Shown one piece after another: positions 12,401 through 20,111 of a stretch of 41,973 nucleotides of DNA (position 1 is the first letter of the stretch; each line of letters starts with the position of its first letter). The notes under the pieces are model-generated. The model saw only the letters and a list, made by a program, of their open reading frames with translations. It searched no databases and had not been told where the DNA came from. The stretch lies in NCBI RefSeq assembly GCF_900155575.1, contig NZ_LT706966.1:992968-1034940 (forward strand), written 5' to 3'. This stretch comes from Actinotignum timonense. Lineage in GTDB: Bacteria > Actinomycetota > Actinomycetes > Actinomycetales > Actinomycetaceae. The translations under genes and the position numbers were made by a program.

Positions 12401-13999
12401 GACACGGAACTTATGGCGTGTGCGATTCGCCCCGCCGACAAGGTCGATACCACCGAATGGGTGGATTCTACCGATGAGGGTGCGAAGGATTGCCAGACTG
12501 GCAAGGTCAAGCAGTCTCGCACGGTCACCACGACCTCGTATAAGTGGGATGCGGCTACCAAGACGTGGGTGGCTGATACTGACAAGGCCCGGGTCGTGAC
12601 TGAGTCTCAGGTTCGGGATATGACCGACGCTGAGCTTCAGGTCTGTAGCCCTAAGCCTGCTGACAAGATCGACAACACCGAATGGGTTGACTCGACTGAT
12701 GAGGGCGCTAAGGATTGCCAGACCGGTAAGGTCAAGCAGTCTCGCACGGTCACCACGACCTCGTATAAGTGGGATGCGGCTACCAAGACGTGGGTGGCTG
12801 ATACTGACAAGGCCCGGGTCGTGACTGAGTCTCAGGTTCGGGATATGACAGATAGCGAGTTGCAAGAATGCACCGTGAACCCCGGCCTCAAGGCTGAAGA
12901 AACCGAATGGACTGACTCGACAGACGCGGGTGCTAAGGACTGCCAGACTCGCAAGGTCACCCAGACCAGGACTGTGACAACCACGCCGTATAAGTGGGAT
13001 AGTGTCTCGAAGAAGTGGGTGCTTGACACCGAGAACGTCACCTCTAAGACGGAGACCCAAACTCGGGATATGAACGAGGACGAGGTGAAGGTATGTATGG
13101 CTGGTACCGGTGTACCCACGTATCCGGATCCGACACCTGTCCCGCCGGGCGGGAAGATCATTATTGATCCGATCAACGGGCCCGATAACCCGGCCCAGTG
13201 TGAACCGACTGGCCCGGTAACCCGCGCTGACGGGGTAGTTGTGACGGTGGATAAGGATTGTAAGGTCACGATCACTATCCCTGAGGGCAAGAATCCTGGC
13301 GAGCTGACTCCGCCTGTTGAGGTGACACCTAAGTATCCGACACCCGATAAGCCGGTTGTTACTGTGCCGGTGAAGGTGGTTGATACCCCGGATTGGGATG
13401 ATGGGTCTACGACCCCGGGCACCCCGGTAACTATCGAGAAACGCAAGGGCGAAGTGCCTGAGGGCACGACAACTCAGGTTACTGGTCCTGGTACTGCGGT
13501 GTTGAACCCTGACGGCTCGATTACTGTCACCCCGAATGAGGGAGCAACCCCTGGTGAGAAGATCACGGTCAAGGTGGTCGATAAGGTAGGCAACCCCCTC
13601 GACGAAGTAACTGTCACGATTACGGAGCCGAAACCAGCCCCGGATTGGGATGATGCGATCACGGGTCCGGGTAAGAAGGTTGACGTGCCTAACAAGGGCG
13701 GGGACGTGCCTCCTGGCACCACGGTTACCGTGAACGGCCCGGGCAGTGCGGTCTTGAACCCGGATGGCAGTATCACTGTTACCCCGAATGGGGATGCTAA
13801 GCCTGGTGAGAAGATCACCATCACGGTCAATGACGGTAAGGGTAAAGAATTGGATTCGTTTACCGTGAAGATCGGCAAACCCAAGGCCACTACCAAGAAT
13901 CTGCCCGTGACTGGTGCGACTACCGCGGGCATGGCTGGCCTGGCGGTTGCGCTCATGCTGGCTGGTGGGCTGATCGCCTGGCAGCGTCGTCGTAACTAA
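9471..13999 (+). CDS. Large LPXTG-anchored repeat surface protein, out of frame at a poly-G tract
   Basis: ATG 9471 opens an export signal (MFKIGKRVAASVAALAVV) but hits TAG at 9537-9539 right after ten G (9527-9536). With 8 or 11 G the frame joins the long downstream frame (open to TAA 13997-13999), giving a complete signal peptide ending SFAA and a mature protein of ~1,500 residues. As sequenced the gene is OFF; initiation at GTG 9569 would lack the signal. The N-terminal ~800 residues have no recognised domain. Five 75-residue repeats follow (11981-13105), then a linker with proline and two 84-residue beta-type repeats resembling bacterial surface-antigen (Rib/YPDG-like) modules. The end is LPVTG (13901-13915), a hydrophobic helix and a basic tail, so sortase anchoring is expected. 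Likely an adhesin. A ribosome-binding AAAGG lies upstream of 9471. Alternative: a sequencing error in the G run. Confidence 0.85.
9527..9536 (+). repeat. Poly-G (G10) contingency tract in the signal-peptide coding region
   Basis: Ten consecutive G follow GTGAC in codons 19-22 of the surface-protein gene. Frame arithmetic: ATG 9471 is in frame 0 and the long downstream frame is in frame 2, so lengths of 8 or 11 G restore the frame and 9 or 10 G stop it. This is the classic layout of a slipped-strand ON/OFF switch. Confidence 0.85.
11981..13105 (+). repeat. Five exact-period 225-bp (75-residue) tandem repeats
   Basis: Units begin at 11981, 12206, 12431, 12656 and 12881, each exactly 225 bp. 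The protein unit runs PAD...EWVDSTD..AKDCQTGKV.QSRTVTTT.YKWD...KTWV.D..........TQTR.M.D.EL..C, with two conserved cysteines per unit. Units 3 and 4 are nearly identical in DNA, including a 122-bp identical run (12503-12624 and 12728-12849), which indicates recent duplication or gene conversion. Function unknown; repeats of this kind usually act as stalks or binding modules. Confidence 0.93.
13388..13891 (+). repeat. Two 252-bp (84-residue) C-terminal tandem modules
   Basis: Units start at 13388 and 13640 with PDWDD and share P-GTxxxVxGPGxAVLNPDG and SITVTPN..A.PGEKIT. They look like beta-sandwich surface-antigen modules of the Rib/YPDG kind. They sit just before the LPVTG anchor and would form the wall-proximal stalk. 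Confidence 0.85.
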
Positions 14000-14049
14000 A
14001 CAAAATAAGAGCCATGTCGGCTAGCCCCTTTGAGTGTATGAGGGGGCTG

Positions 14050-14092
14050 GGGGTGGTAGGTGAATGTACGAAACTGGTTTACCTACCACCCC
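14050..14092 (+). terminator. Inverted repeat downstream of the surface protein
   Basis: GGGGTGGTAGGT (14050-14061) pairs perfectly with ACCTACCACCCC (14081-14092) around a 19-nt loop, 50 nt after the stop codon. TACTTATTT follows. It is the best terminator candidate for the surface-protein transcript. Confidence 0.55.
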
Positions 14093-14106
14093 TACTTATT
14101 TCCATT

Positions 14107-14198
14107 GCGCTAGCCGTGCAGTTGTGGCGGTGCTAGCCGTGCAGTTTTGCTTGCGCTACCCGTGCAGTTTTCATTGCGGTGAGTGTGCAGTTTTGCTT
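14107..14198. repeat. Four 23-bp tandem repeats upstream of the LysR-type gene
   Basis: Units start at 14107, 14130, 14153 and 14176 and share GCGCTAGCCGTGCAGTTTT plus a CTT/ATT end; the CGTGCAGTT or TGTGCAGTT core is in every unit. A partial fifth unit follows. The array ends 95 bp before the LysR-type start, so it lies in the probable promoter region. Open frames through it have no coding support. With the rest of 14000-14293 it fills the gap between the two genes. Confidence 0.85.
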
Positions 14199-14293
14199 GC
14201 GCTGGGTGGAGACGGCGTAGTTTCCCCATTTTGTAGTGAACGCGTGTAGGGCCTGTGGGCGTGTGGCTTTTGTGGTGTTAGAAGACGGGTGTT

Positions 14294-15205
14294 GTGGTGA
14301 GGCTTGAGTTATTAGAAACCCTCGTATTGTATTCGAGGCTGGGGACGATGGACGCGGTAGCACGTCAGTGCGGGTGTACCACAGCGGCTGTGGTCAAGCG
14401 TATCCAGTTGTTAGAAGAAGAAGTGGGTTATCGGCTCACTCAAAGGGCCGGGCGGGGTAGTGAGCTCACGCCCGCGGGCTGGCATCTGGTGGAGCGCTCG
14501 ACTCAGATTCTTGGGTTGGTGGATAAAACCGTGAGTGAGATACGAGATAGTGTGGATGACCCACGCGGGCGGATTGTGATTGTGGGACGTGAGTCTAGTG
14601 CCCTGGAGAGTCTCGCGAGTGTGATGGGGCAAGTGAGGCAACGGTATCCGGGGATTAGTTTTGAGTTGCGGGCTTGTGGGCGTGAGCAAGCGGCCCGCAT
14701 GCTTGCTGAAGGGAGTGCGTCTTTCGCGGTGTTGGATGCTTCCTGGGAGTGTGACGCGTGGGAGACACTGAGCTTGCCGGGTGAGGACCGGTGGGGACTG
14801 CTTACCCGGAGTGGTAGTGATCTGGCGGGGCGTGAGTCGGTGCGGCGTGCGGATATTACGAAGCGGGCGTTGTTGTTGCCGCATGAGGGGAGTCGGGAGT
14901 TGGGGTATTGGTTGGATAAGGAAAACCAGTTGGATGTGGTTGGCCGGTATGGGTCTGGGCGGGTGGCTTGCCGGCTGGTTGAGGCCGGGGTTGGTGAGGC
15001 TATCGTCCTGGAGAACGCCGTTGCGGGGAACACGCGCATGATCGGGGCCGCGAATTCTGGTGGTGGTTCTGGTTTGGTGTTTGTGCCTCTTGATTGGCTG
15101 GTTGGTTTGCGGTGTGTGTTGGCGTGGAGCAAGCAAGCACGCCTGGGGCGGGCTGGTGAGGTATTCGTGGAAACAGCCAGAGCCACCTTTTGCATGGTAG
15201 ATTGA
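14294..15205 (+). CDS. LysR-type transcriptional regulator
   Basis: A 303-residue cytoplasmic DNA-binding regulator. Residues ~1-62 form the winged helix-turn-helix (LELLETLVLYSRLGTMDAVA, then A-A-VVKRIQLLEEEVGYRL), followed by the LTPAG motif that is typical of the family. The remainder fits a LysR effector-binding domain, beginning GRIVIVG near residue 92, though it is divergent. The start could be GTG 14294 or GTG 14297; no strong ribosome binding site is seen. Its position directly after the phase-variable surface protein, with a tandem-repeat array in its promoter region, suggests a local regulatory role, but LysR proteins usually control a divergent neighbour and none is present here. 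Confidence 0.82.
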   Translation: MVRLELLETLVLYSRLGTMDAVARQCGCTTAAVVKRIQLLEEEVGYRLTQRAGRGSELTPAGWHLVERSTQILGLVDKTVSEIRDSVDDPRGRIVIVGRESSALESLASVMGQVRQRYPGISFELRACGREQAARMLAEGSASFAVLDASWECDAWETLSLPGEDRWGLLTRSGSDLAGRESVRRADITKRALLLPHEGSRELGYWLDKENQLDVVGRYGSGRVACRLVEAGVGEAIVLENAVAGNTRMIGAANSGGGSGLVFVPLDWLVGLRCVLAWSKQARLGRAGEVFVETARATFCMVD

Positions 15206-15543
15206 CATTACTCATCAACCACGATGTTGAAGGAGTATCTGGGGCCGTTCGCTACGCGGGCGGCTCCTGCTGTATACGCTGAACGGGTGCAGAATCCACC
15301 ACGGTTCCGCACCATCCAGCCCGGGCGAGGATATGCGTGGCGCATGAGCCTGATCCGTGCTTCTCCGCTTGCTTACGCTGACGGGTCGGAGAAGTTAGCG
15401 CTCCGTACTGAGCCTATCTGCGTGGCTGGGGGCGTAGTGGGATAGCGCCGTCGTCGTTCCAATAACGCGATTGCAACGACAACGTAACCGTGACACGGAT
15501 CGAAGGAGCCTGGGCTGGCGTGATTCGAGATGGTAACCGGGAA
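15206..15543. other. Gene-poor region between the LysR-type gene and the toxin-antitoxin pair
   Basis: A 73-codon frame (15224-15445, +) runs here with GAAGGAG just inside it, but its composition and lack of recognisable features make it doubtful. The region ends with the convergent antitoxin stop at 15544. No clear hairpin terminator was found. Confidence 0.4.
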
Positions 15544-15837
15544 CTAGACGTTTTGGGGAGCGAGCGTTATTTTCAGTCCGAGGGCTTTCATGATTTTCGT
15601 GATAGCAGCAAAGGACGGATTGCCGTCTTTTGACAGTGATTTATAGAGCGATTCGCGGTTGAGTCCAGTATCTTTAGCGAGCTGGCTCATGCCGCGGGCC
15701 CGGGCAATATCACGCAAAACTACCTGCACGGTTTTTGTATCGCCGTCTTCGAGAGCAATAGCAAGGTAGTCGTTCATCGCTTCTTGACTATCAAGGTATT
15801 TGCTTGCGTCGAAAGTTGAAAAAGTTACCTTGGTCAT
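15544..15837 (-). CDS. Antitoxin of HI1420 / HigA-like family (HTH protein)
   Basis: A 97-residue helix-turn-helix protein of the 'putative addiction module antidote' (HI1420) family. The N-terminus FDASKYLDSQEAMNDYLA leads into an HTH (GMSQLAKDTGLNRESLYKSL) and ends with the KALGLKITL strand, which are the family's typical features. It should bind the toxin encoded just upstream and repress the operon. Its ATG overlaps the toxin stop by 4 nt (15834-15837), so toxin comes first and antitoxin second, as usual for this class. Confidence 0.92.
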   Translation of the reverse strand: MTKVTFSTFDASKYLDSQEAMNDYLAIALEDGDTKTVQVVLRDIARARGMSQLAKDTGLNRESLYKSLSKDGNPSFAAITKIMKALGLKITLAPQNV

Positions 15838-16142
15838 CGCTGTTCCTCCCTGAGTTGTTTTGCCAGTTCTTGCGCTATGTGAATGTCCCTGCTTTGGCTG
15901 GACTTATCTCCGCCGGCTAACAAGAAAACCGTTACTGCACCTAGCTGCGTGTAGTACACCCGGTAGCCCGAACCGAAATGAAATCTCATCTCGCTGACTT
16001 TTCCGCCAACAGGTTTGATATCTCCTAACATCATTCCGTGAGCTTCGCATCTCGCTATTGCGTGCAAGATACGCCGCTGTGCGTGTTTGTCTTTCAGCTT
16101 GTCTAGCCACGCATCGAACAAGCTACTGGAAATCATCTCCAT
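15834..16142 (-). CDS. RelE/ParE-superfamily toxin, HI1419 type
   Basis: A 102-residue toxin. The core MRFHFGSGYRVYYTQ, then VFLLAGGDKSSQSRDI and a final helix IAQELAKQL match the HI1419 branch of the RelE/ParE superfamily. Members of this superfamily inhibit translation by cutting mRNA or inhibit gyrase; which applies here cannot be read from the sequence. It is first in a two-gene operon with the antitoxin. There is little Shine-Dalgarno sequence before ATG 16142, and an operator-like palindrome lies 9 bp upstream, consistent with a short or leaderless message under autoregulation. Confidence 0.92.
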   Translation of the reverse strand: MEMISSSLFDAWLDKLKDKHAQRRILHAIARCEAHGMMLGDIKPVGGKVSEMRFHFGSGYRVYYTQLGAVTVFLLAGGDKSSQSRDIHIAQELAKQLREEQR

Positions 16143-16150
16143 GACCTAAT

Positions 16151-16168
16151 TGTAGTCTATAGGCTACA
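16151..16168 (-). promoter_or_regulatory. Operator-like palindrome of the toxin-antitoxin operon
   Basis: TGTAGTCTATAGGCTACA is an 18-bp near-perfect palindrome (8 of 9 base pairs) directly upstream of the toxin start. On the coding strand it contains TATAGA, a plausible -10 element, so binding here would block transcription. Likely target of the antitoxin HTH. Confidence 0.65.
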
Positions 16169-16262
16169 TTGGTCAAGGGGGCGGCGGTGAGGTATTCGTG
16201 GCAAGTTCCGTGCCTCCGCTGTGAATAGGGTGGTTGAATACGTGGTTGACGCACGGAAAACA

Positions 16263-16307
16263 AACGCGGGAGAAGGCGCGGTCTGGTGACCGGCCCTCTC
16301 CCGCGTT
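16263..16307 (-). terminator. Intrinsic terminator of the LQRTG protein gene
   Basis: AACGCGGGAGA (16263-16273) pairs perfectly with TCTCCCGCGTT (16297-16307), and a shorter GGTC/GACC stem lies inside. Read leftwards the stem is followed by TTTGTTTTCC, a fair T-tract. It sits 15 nt beyond the stop of the gene at 16322. Confidence 0.8.
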
Positions 16308-16321
16308 GCGGTTAAGGCGCG

Positions 16322-18001
16322 CTATGCCGTGCGCTTGGCTCGGCTGCGCGTGACCACCGGGATGCCCACGAGGAGCAAGACCGCGGCAGCTGCCAGGCCA
16401 AAGGCGGCCGAGGCTCCGGTGCGCTGCAGCTGGGGCTGGGTGCGCTTCTTCGTCAGTTGCGGGCCCTCGGACGGATTCGTGCCGGGATTTTCAGTGGCGG
16501 GTGTGCCGGCCGGAGTGCCGGGTGCTTCAGGTGTTCCTGATGTACCGGGCGTTTCCGGGGTTTGGTTGCCCGGGGTGGTTGGAGTAGTGCTCGGCGTACT
16601 CGGCTGGTCGCCGGGTGTACTCGGAACAGTGGGGGACTCGCTCGGAATTCCCGGAGTGCTTGGGGTACCCGGGGTTGTGGGAGTATCGCCATCCGGAGTG
16701 CTCGGGGCGTGATCACCGGGAGTCTCCGAATTATCCGGGGCGCCCGGAGTAGTCGGCTGCGTACCCGGGGTGCCGGGAGTGCCACTATCGGGCGTTTCGG
16801 GAGTAGTGGGCTCAGTACCCGGGGCAGTTGGCTGCGTGCCAGGCGTACCCGGAGCAGTGGGTTTCGCGCCCGGGATGATCGGGGCGTCCTCACCGGAGGC
16901 ATCGGGCGCGCCGGGCTTCTTGTCCTCCGGCGCGGGCTTCGCGCACACCTTCACGACGGCAGCCGCCTGGTCACAGCCGTCCTCGTTTACGCCGCTCAAA
17001 TAGTACGTGACAGCCGGGTTATACCGCAGCGCGAAAACCTGGCTATAGAGGTTATGGACAGCCTGAGATTCCCCGGTATCCGTGCCGATGAGGTCAGCGC
17101 GGCCCGACTCCCCGGTCACAATGCACTGGGTCGAGCCGGTCAGACCCGCCGGCGTGTGATGCCCGGCGAGGAAATTATTCGTGGCTGCATCCGTGAGCGA
17201 ATACTTGGGAAGCTCATCCATCTGGCCCCAGTCATAATCCGTGAGCGGCTGGCAGCCCTCATCCCACGACCCGGGCCCGCCGCCTTCCTGAGAGCACTTC
17301 CAGAGCTTATTGGTGGCGCGGATCGGCAGCACGGTCAGCTCGGACTGCACAGTCACATCGCCTTCCACCTTGATCGTGTACACCCCGGGCTCGTTCACGC
17401 CGAAGGTGTATTCGTCGTACAGCTCCATATTTTTCACCGGTCCGTTGTAGCCGAAGTACGACGGCGCATCCCCGGCCTTAGCGGTACCGGCCGGAATTCG
17501 CCAGACGCCCAATTCCGGATTGGTCACATCCGAGGAAACCAACCCGCCGTTGAGCGGCGATTCGAGCTCACCCTCGGAGTTGCGCTTGACCTCAATAACG
17601 GGGAGGGGCTGATCAACGGGTTTCACGGGTGTCGTCGTCGTAATACGAGGATCCGATTGTTCCGCAACCTCCCAAGCCTTGTCCGGCACGCTGGTGAGAG
17701 TGAGCTTCACGTTTTCCAGGACCGCGGGCACGAAAATGGAGGTGCCGCGCGCGGTCTGGATGCGGTCCGAGGAAACGACCAGGGGAGTGGTTTGCACCGT
17801 GTAGGTCACGTGGGCGACGTCGCCGATCTTCTCCACGCAGGTATCCTCGCCCTGGCAATTGACCGCGCCGCCCGTGAGCGAGCGGACGTTAAAAGTGAGC
17901 TGGGTGTTCGTAGCTCCGGCCGTGGCGGGCAGAAGTAATCCCACCCCGGCGAGCGCGGCCACCAGGGCGGCGCTCCCGAAGCTTGTCAGTGATTTCTTCA
18001 T
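16322..18001 (-). CDS. Secreted P/T-rich protein with LQRTG sorting-like signal (paralogue A)
   Basis: A 559-residue exported protein of unknown function. A signal peptide (~1-30, ending ATAGA) precedes a ~330-residue domain with paired cysteines (NCQGEDTC), then a long Pro/Thr/Gly-rich region of GTPGTxPTTP type (about 365-520). The end is LQRTG, a hydrophobic helix and RSRAKR. This has the layout of a sortase signal, but the usual invariant proline of LPXTG is Q. It is a clear paralogue of the protein at 38641-40143 (shared CVEK-GDVAHV-YTVQ, FVP-VLENVK and LTLTSVPD). The low-complexity region would span the cell wall. Start ATG 18001 has only weak GGATG upstream. An intrinsic terminator follows. 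Confidence 0.82.
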   Translation of the reverse strand: MKKSLTSFGSAALVAALAGVGLLLPATAGATNTQLTFNVRSLTGGAVNCQGEDTCVEKIGDVAHVTYTVQTTPLVVSSDRIQTARGTSIFVPAVLENVKLTLTSVPDKAWEVAEQSDPRITTTTPVKPVDQPLPVIEVKRNSEGELESPLNGGLVSSDVTNPELGVWRIPAGTAKAGDAPSYFGYNGPVKNMELYDEYTFGVNEPGVYTIKVEGDVTVQSELTVLPIRATNKLWKCSQEGGGPGSWDEGCQPLTDYDWGQMDELPKYSLTDAATNNFLAGHHTPAGLTGSTQCIVTGESGRADLIGTDTGESQAVHNLYSQVFALRYNPAVTYYLSGVNEDGCDQAAAVVKVCAKPAPEDKKPGAPDASGEDAPIIPGAKPTAPGTPGTQPTAPGTEPTTPETPDSGTPGTPGTQPTTPGAPDNSETPGDHAPSTPDGDTPTTPGTPSTPGIPSESPTVPSTPGDQPSTPSTTPTTPGNQTPETPGTSGTPEAPGTPAGTPATENPGTNPSEGPQLTKKRTQPQLQRTGASAAFGLAAAAVLLLVGIPVVTRSRAKRTA

Positions 18002-18758
18002 GTGTCATCCATTCGTTGTGATGCTGTTGGTCAAGGAGCGCGGCGGGGTCTGTTCCGTGGAGGTAGGAATAAGGGCGGTGCCAAGCCGCGGAAAGACGTA
18101 CCGTAAGTGCTCAATTTATTAGGTATTATAACCAGATTGAGCTTGGGTTCTGGTAGGAAAAATGGCCGGGGTGGCGGGTTTTTGCGGGGTGAGAGTGCGG
18201 GTGTTTTGCCAGGTTATTGTGCCGTTTCTGGGGGAGTGGGCTGGGGTGGGTGGTGGTTGGAGGCGGCGCTTTTGCGGTGGGCTTTTATAGCATGAAGTTT
18301 ATTGGGCTGGGGTGGTGTGAATTATTTTTACTAGAGGGTGTTTTGGTATTTTTCGGGACGGGGAATATAGGGCTTTTTCTGGGTCGGTTAGAGTTGGCTG
18401 GCGGCGGTTGGTGATGGCTTTGTGGTGGCTGGACGTGATGTGGTGCAGTGTTGAACAAGAATGCTAAGAGCTCGCTCGTAGCGGTCTGGGTATTGGCGAT
18501 AGCGTGGTGCTTTGGGGTGTTCCCGCTGCTGAGGCTCACTGGCGAAAATGGCTGTTTGCTACCGAGAACATCACAATGCGCTTGGTCACTTGCTATGTGC
18601 GCGGGCCTCGGTGGAGGGTGTGGCAAAACACGGTAGCGCGGGACGAGCTTCGCATCGTACCGTTAGTGGTGGATGGTGCGTGGCATCGGTAGCCACGTCC
18701 AATCGATCATTCGGCTGAAACACGGTAGCCGCAGCGGCTCCTGAGTTGGAGGTTCCTC
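18002..18758. other. 757-bp intergenic region with promoter-like box and G/T-rich strand
   Basis: No gene is convincingly supported. On the minus strand TATAAT (complement at 18125-18130) lies ~125 nt before the LQRTG gene start and may be its -10 box, although no good -35 is seen. From ~18160 to 18440 the + strand is strikingly rich in G and T and poor in C, including a G-quadruplex-type motif. Two short frames on the + strand (18448-18636 and 18504-18692) have no ribosome binding site; the second could be a gene relic. GGAGG at 18749-18753 belongs to the next gene. Confidence 0.5.
18230..18250 (+). other. Potential G-quadruplex motif
   Basis: Four G runs (18230-18234, 18238-18240, 18243-18246, 18248-18250) are separated by 3, 2 and 1 nt, fitting G3+N1-7. 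It lies in the G/T-rich intergenic strand about 230 bp from the start of the LQRTG gene, on the strand that is template for that gene. Confidence 0.55.
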
Positions 18759-19421
18759 ATGTCCTTTCCGGTAGGCGCTTTGGTTGCGGCCGCGCCCTCA
18801 TTTCAGCGGGCGTTGCGGAAAATGAGTAAATATCCGCGCGAGCCGCGGGTCTTGTCACAAGCTAGAATTTGTTTTGCTATTGGGTGGCCGGGCACGGTTT
18901 TAATGGCTTTCACCGCAATCGTGTTGGCAACGGCTGACGAAGCAAGTAGACCCGATGACGCCACGCTTGGAATTATTTGTTGCTCGATCATGATGCTTGT
19001 ATGTATGTGGTTCTTATGGATCGGATACAAGCGCCATTTTGGTGTGGATAATCAAAAATTCTGGTTTCGGTTTGTGCCCTTTTTCTACCGCGAAATCTGC
19101 TACGCGGATATAAGGCGAATTACTTTTAATGGCGTATGTTTTGGTGTCTTCGGTAAGCGAAAAAAGCCCATCGGATTAGCTATCAATGTTTTCGATCTCA
19201 CTCTTGCCTACCTGCGGATCCTGGAGGAGATGCGGATCCGGCGCTTCACGGTTGGGAAAATCGAGCCCCATGATCCGCGGTGGCCGGAGGCGTGGCAGGA
19301 TATGCGTAATCGGCTGGCGGCCGAGGCGTATCGGAACCACCAAAATTACTATGATTCCCATCCCGCCGAATTGCAGGAGCTCAACGCATTAGCGGTAGGG
19401 CGTTACCCCGTGGGCTCTTAA
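18759..19421 (+). CDS. 220-residue two-TM membrane protein, candidate immunity protein (copy 1)
   Basis: Function unrecognised. A short cytoplasmic N-terminus with FQRALRKMSKYPREPR is followed by two transmembrane helices (~38-58 and 69-89), then a soluble part that may be a PH-like beta domain (IRRITFNG to AINVFD), and the conserved tail TLAYLRILEE...RRFTVG...PHDPRWPEA...YRNHQNYYD...PAEL. It is one of three 220-residue paralogues clustered downstream of the RHS toxin and is closest to copy 3 (both have ADEASRPDDATLGII or the S variant). Start ATG has GGAGG 6 nt upstream. It is on the opposite strand to the other two and overlaps copy 2 by 4 nt at the 3' end. Immunity is inferred from position only. 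Confidence 0.85.
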   Translation: MSFPVGALVAAAPSFQRALRKMSKYPREPRVLSQARICFAIGWPGTVLMAFTAIVLATADEASRPDDATLGIICCSIMMLVCMWFLWIGYKRHFGVDNQKFWFRFVPFFYREICYADIRRITFNGVCFGVFGKRKKPIGLAINVFDLTLAYLRILEEMRIRRFTVGKIEPHDPRWPEAWQDMRNRLAAEAYRNHQNYYDSHPAELQELNALAVGRYPVGS

Positions 19422-20080
19422 CGTCCCTCGGAAAGCTCGATCAGTGCTTGGAACTCGGCGGGGCGGCTGTCGTAGTAGCCTCGGTGGTTGCGGTAGGTTT
19501 CCGCGGCTAGTTCATAACGTAGGTTTTGTGCTGCTTCGGGCCAACGCGGGTCGTGGGGTTCAACATTGTTGGCGGTGAAACGGCGGTGCTTGAGCTCCTC
19601 AAGAATCCGTAGGTAGGCAAGAGTGTAATCGAAAACATCTTTGGAGAGGGTGAGATGGGTGCTGTTCCCATAAACCTTCCAGCCGTCATTGCCGGCAGTG
19701 GTGATACTGGTGATCTGAGAGTATGGGATGTCGTGATGGAAAAACGGAGTCAGATGGGACCATACGCCTACCTGATTAACGCCGTATCGGCGAGCTAGAC
19801 CTACCCATACCAGGAGCAAACCCAGAATAAGACTGGCGGAAAATCCCACGAGTTCCGGGATGAAGTCACCAAGGTTTGATCCTGATGACACGATGAGGGT
19901 GCCGAGAATACCAAGGATCCCGATTGCTAGGAAAACGCCGCCGATAGGCACTGCCCGCTTGGCTATCGAGAAAACTCGCTCTTGGCGCGGGTAATCGCTC
20001 ATCTTCCTGATGCGGCGTTGCAGCGGGGATTGTGTAGCTCCCGTTGCGAAGCCGGCCGTGAAAGAGAAAGACGCGGACAT
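19418..20080 (-). CDS. 220-residue two-TM membrane protein, candidate immunity protein (copy 2)
   Basis: Paralogue of the genes at 18759 and 20112 and exactly the same length (220 residues) when started at ATG 20080, which has AAGGA 9 nt upstream; an open frame continues further upstream but would overlap copy 3 and adds a Thr-rich stretch without homology. The N-terminal LQRRIRKMSDYPRQERV and the C-terminal TLAYLRILEELKHRRFT...PHDPRWPEAAQNLR...YRNHRGYYD are conserved, while the two membrane helices and the middle segment are the most divergent of the three. It lies 31 nt downstream of copy 3 on the same strand, so they are probably co-transcribed. Function unknown. Confidence 0.83.
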   Translation of the reverse strand: MSASFSFTAGFATGATQSPLQRRIRKMSDYPRQERVFSIAKRAVPIGGVFLAIGILGILGTLIVSSGSNLGDFIPELVGFSASLILGLLLVWVGLARRYGVNQVGVWSHLTPFFHHDIPYSQITSITTAGNDGWKVYGNSTHLTLSKDVFDYTLAYLRILEELKHRRFTANNVEPHDPRWPEAAQNLRYELAAETYRNHRGYYDSRPAEFQALIELSEGR

Positions 20081-20111
20081 CGGTATCCGTCCTTTTTGAG
20101 TACGTAAGTAA

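Noticed and set aside
11411-13060. 549-codon minus-strand frame opposite the surface-protein repeats
   Set aside because: It mirrors the tandem repeats of the real gene and has no start context.
14064-14249. 61-codon open frame on the + strand
   Set aside because: It is made of the inverted repeat and the 23-bp repeats, has no ribosome binding site and no plausible protein composition.
15224-15445. 73-codon open frame on the + strand after the LysR-type gene
   Set aside because: No recognisable motif; the GAAGGAG lies inside rather than before the start; kept only as a note on the intergenic region.
18448-18692. Two short overlapping frames upstream of the first 220-residue membrane protein
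   Set aside because: Neither has a ribosome binding site or homology I recognise; at most a gene relic.
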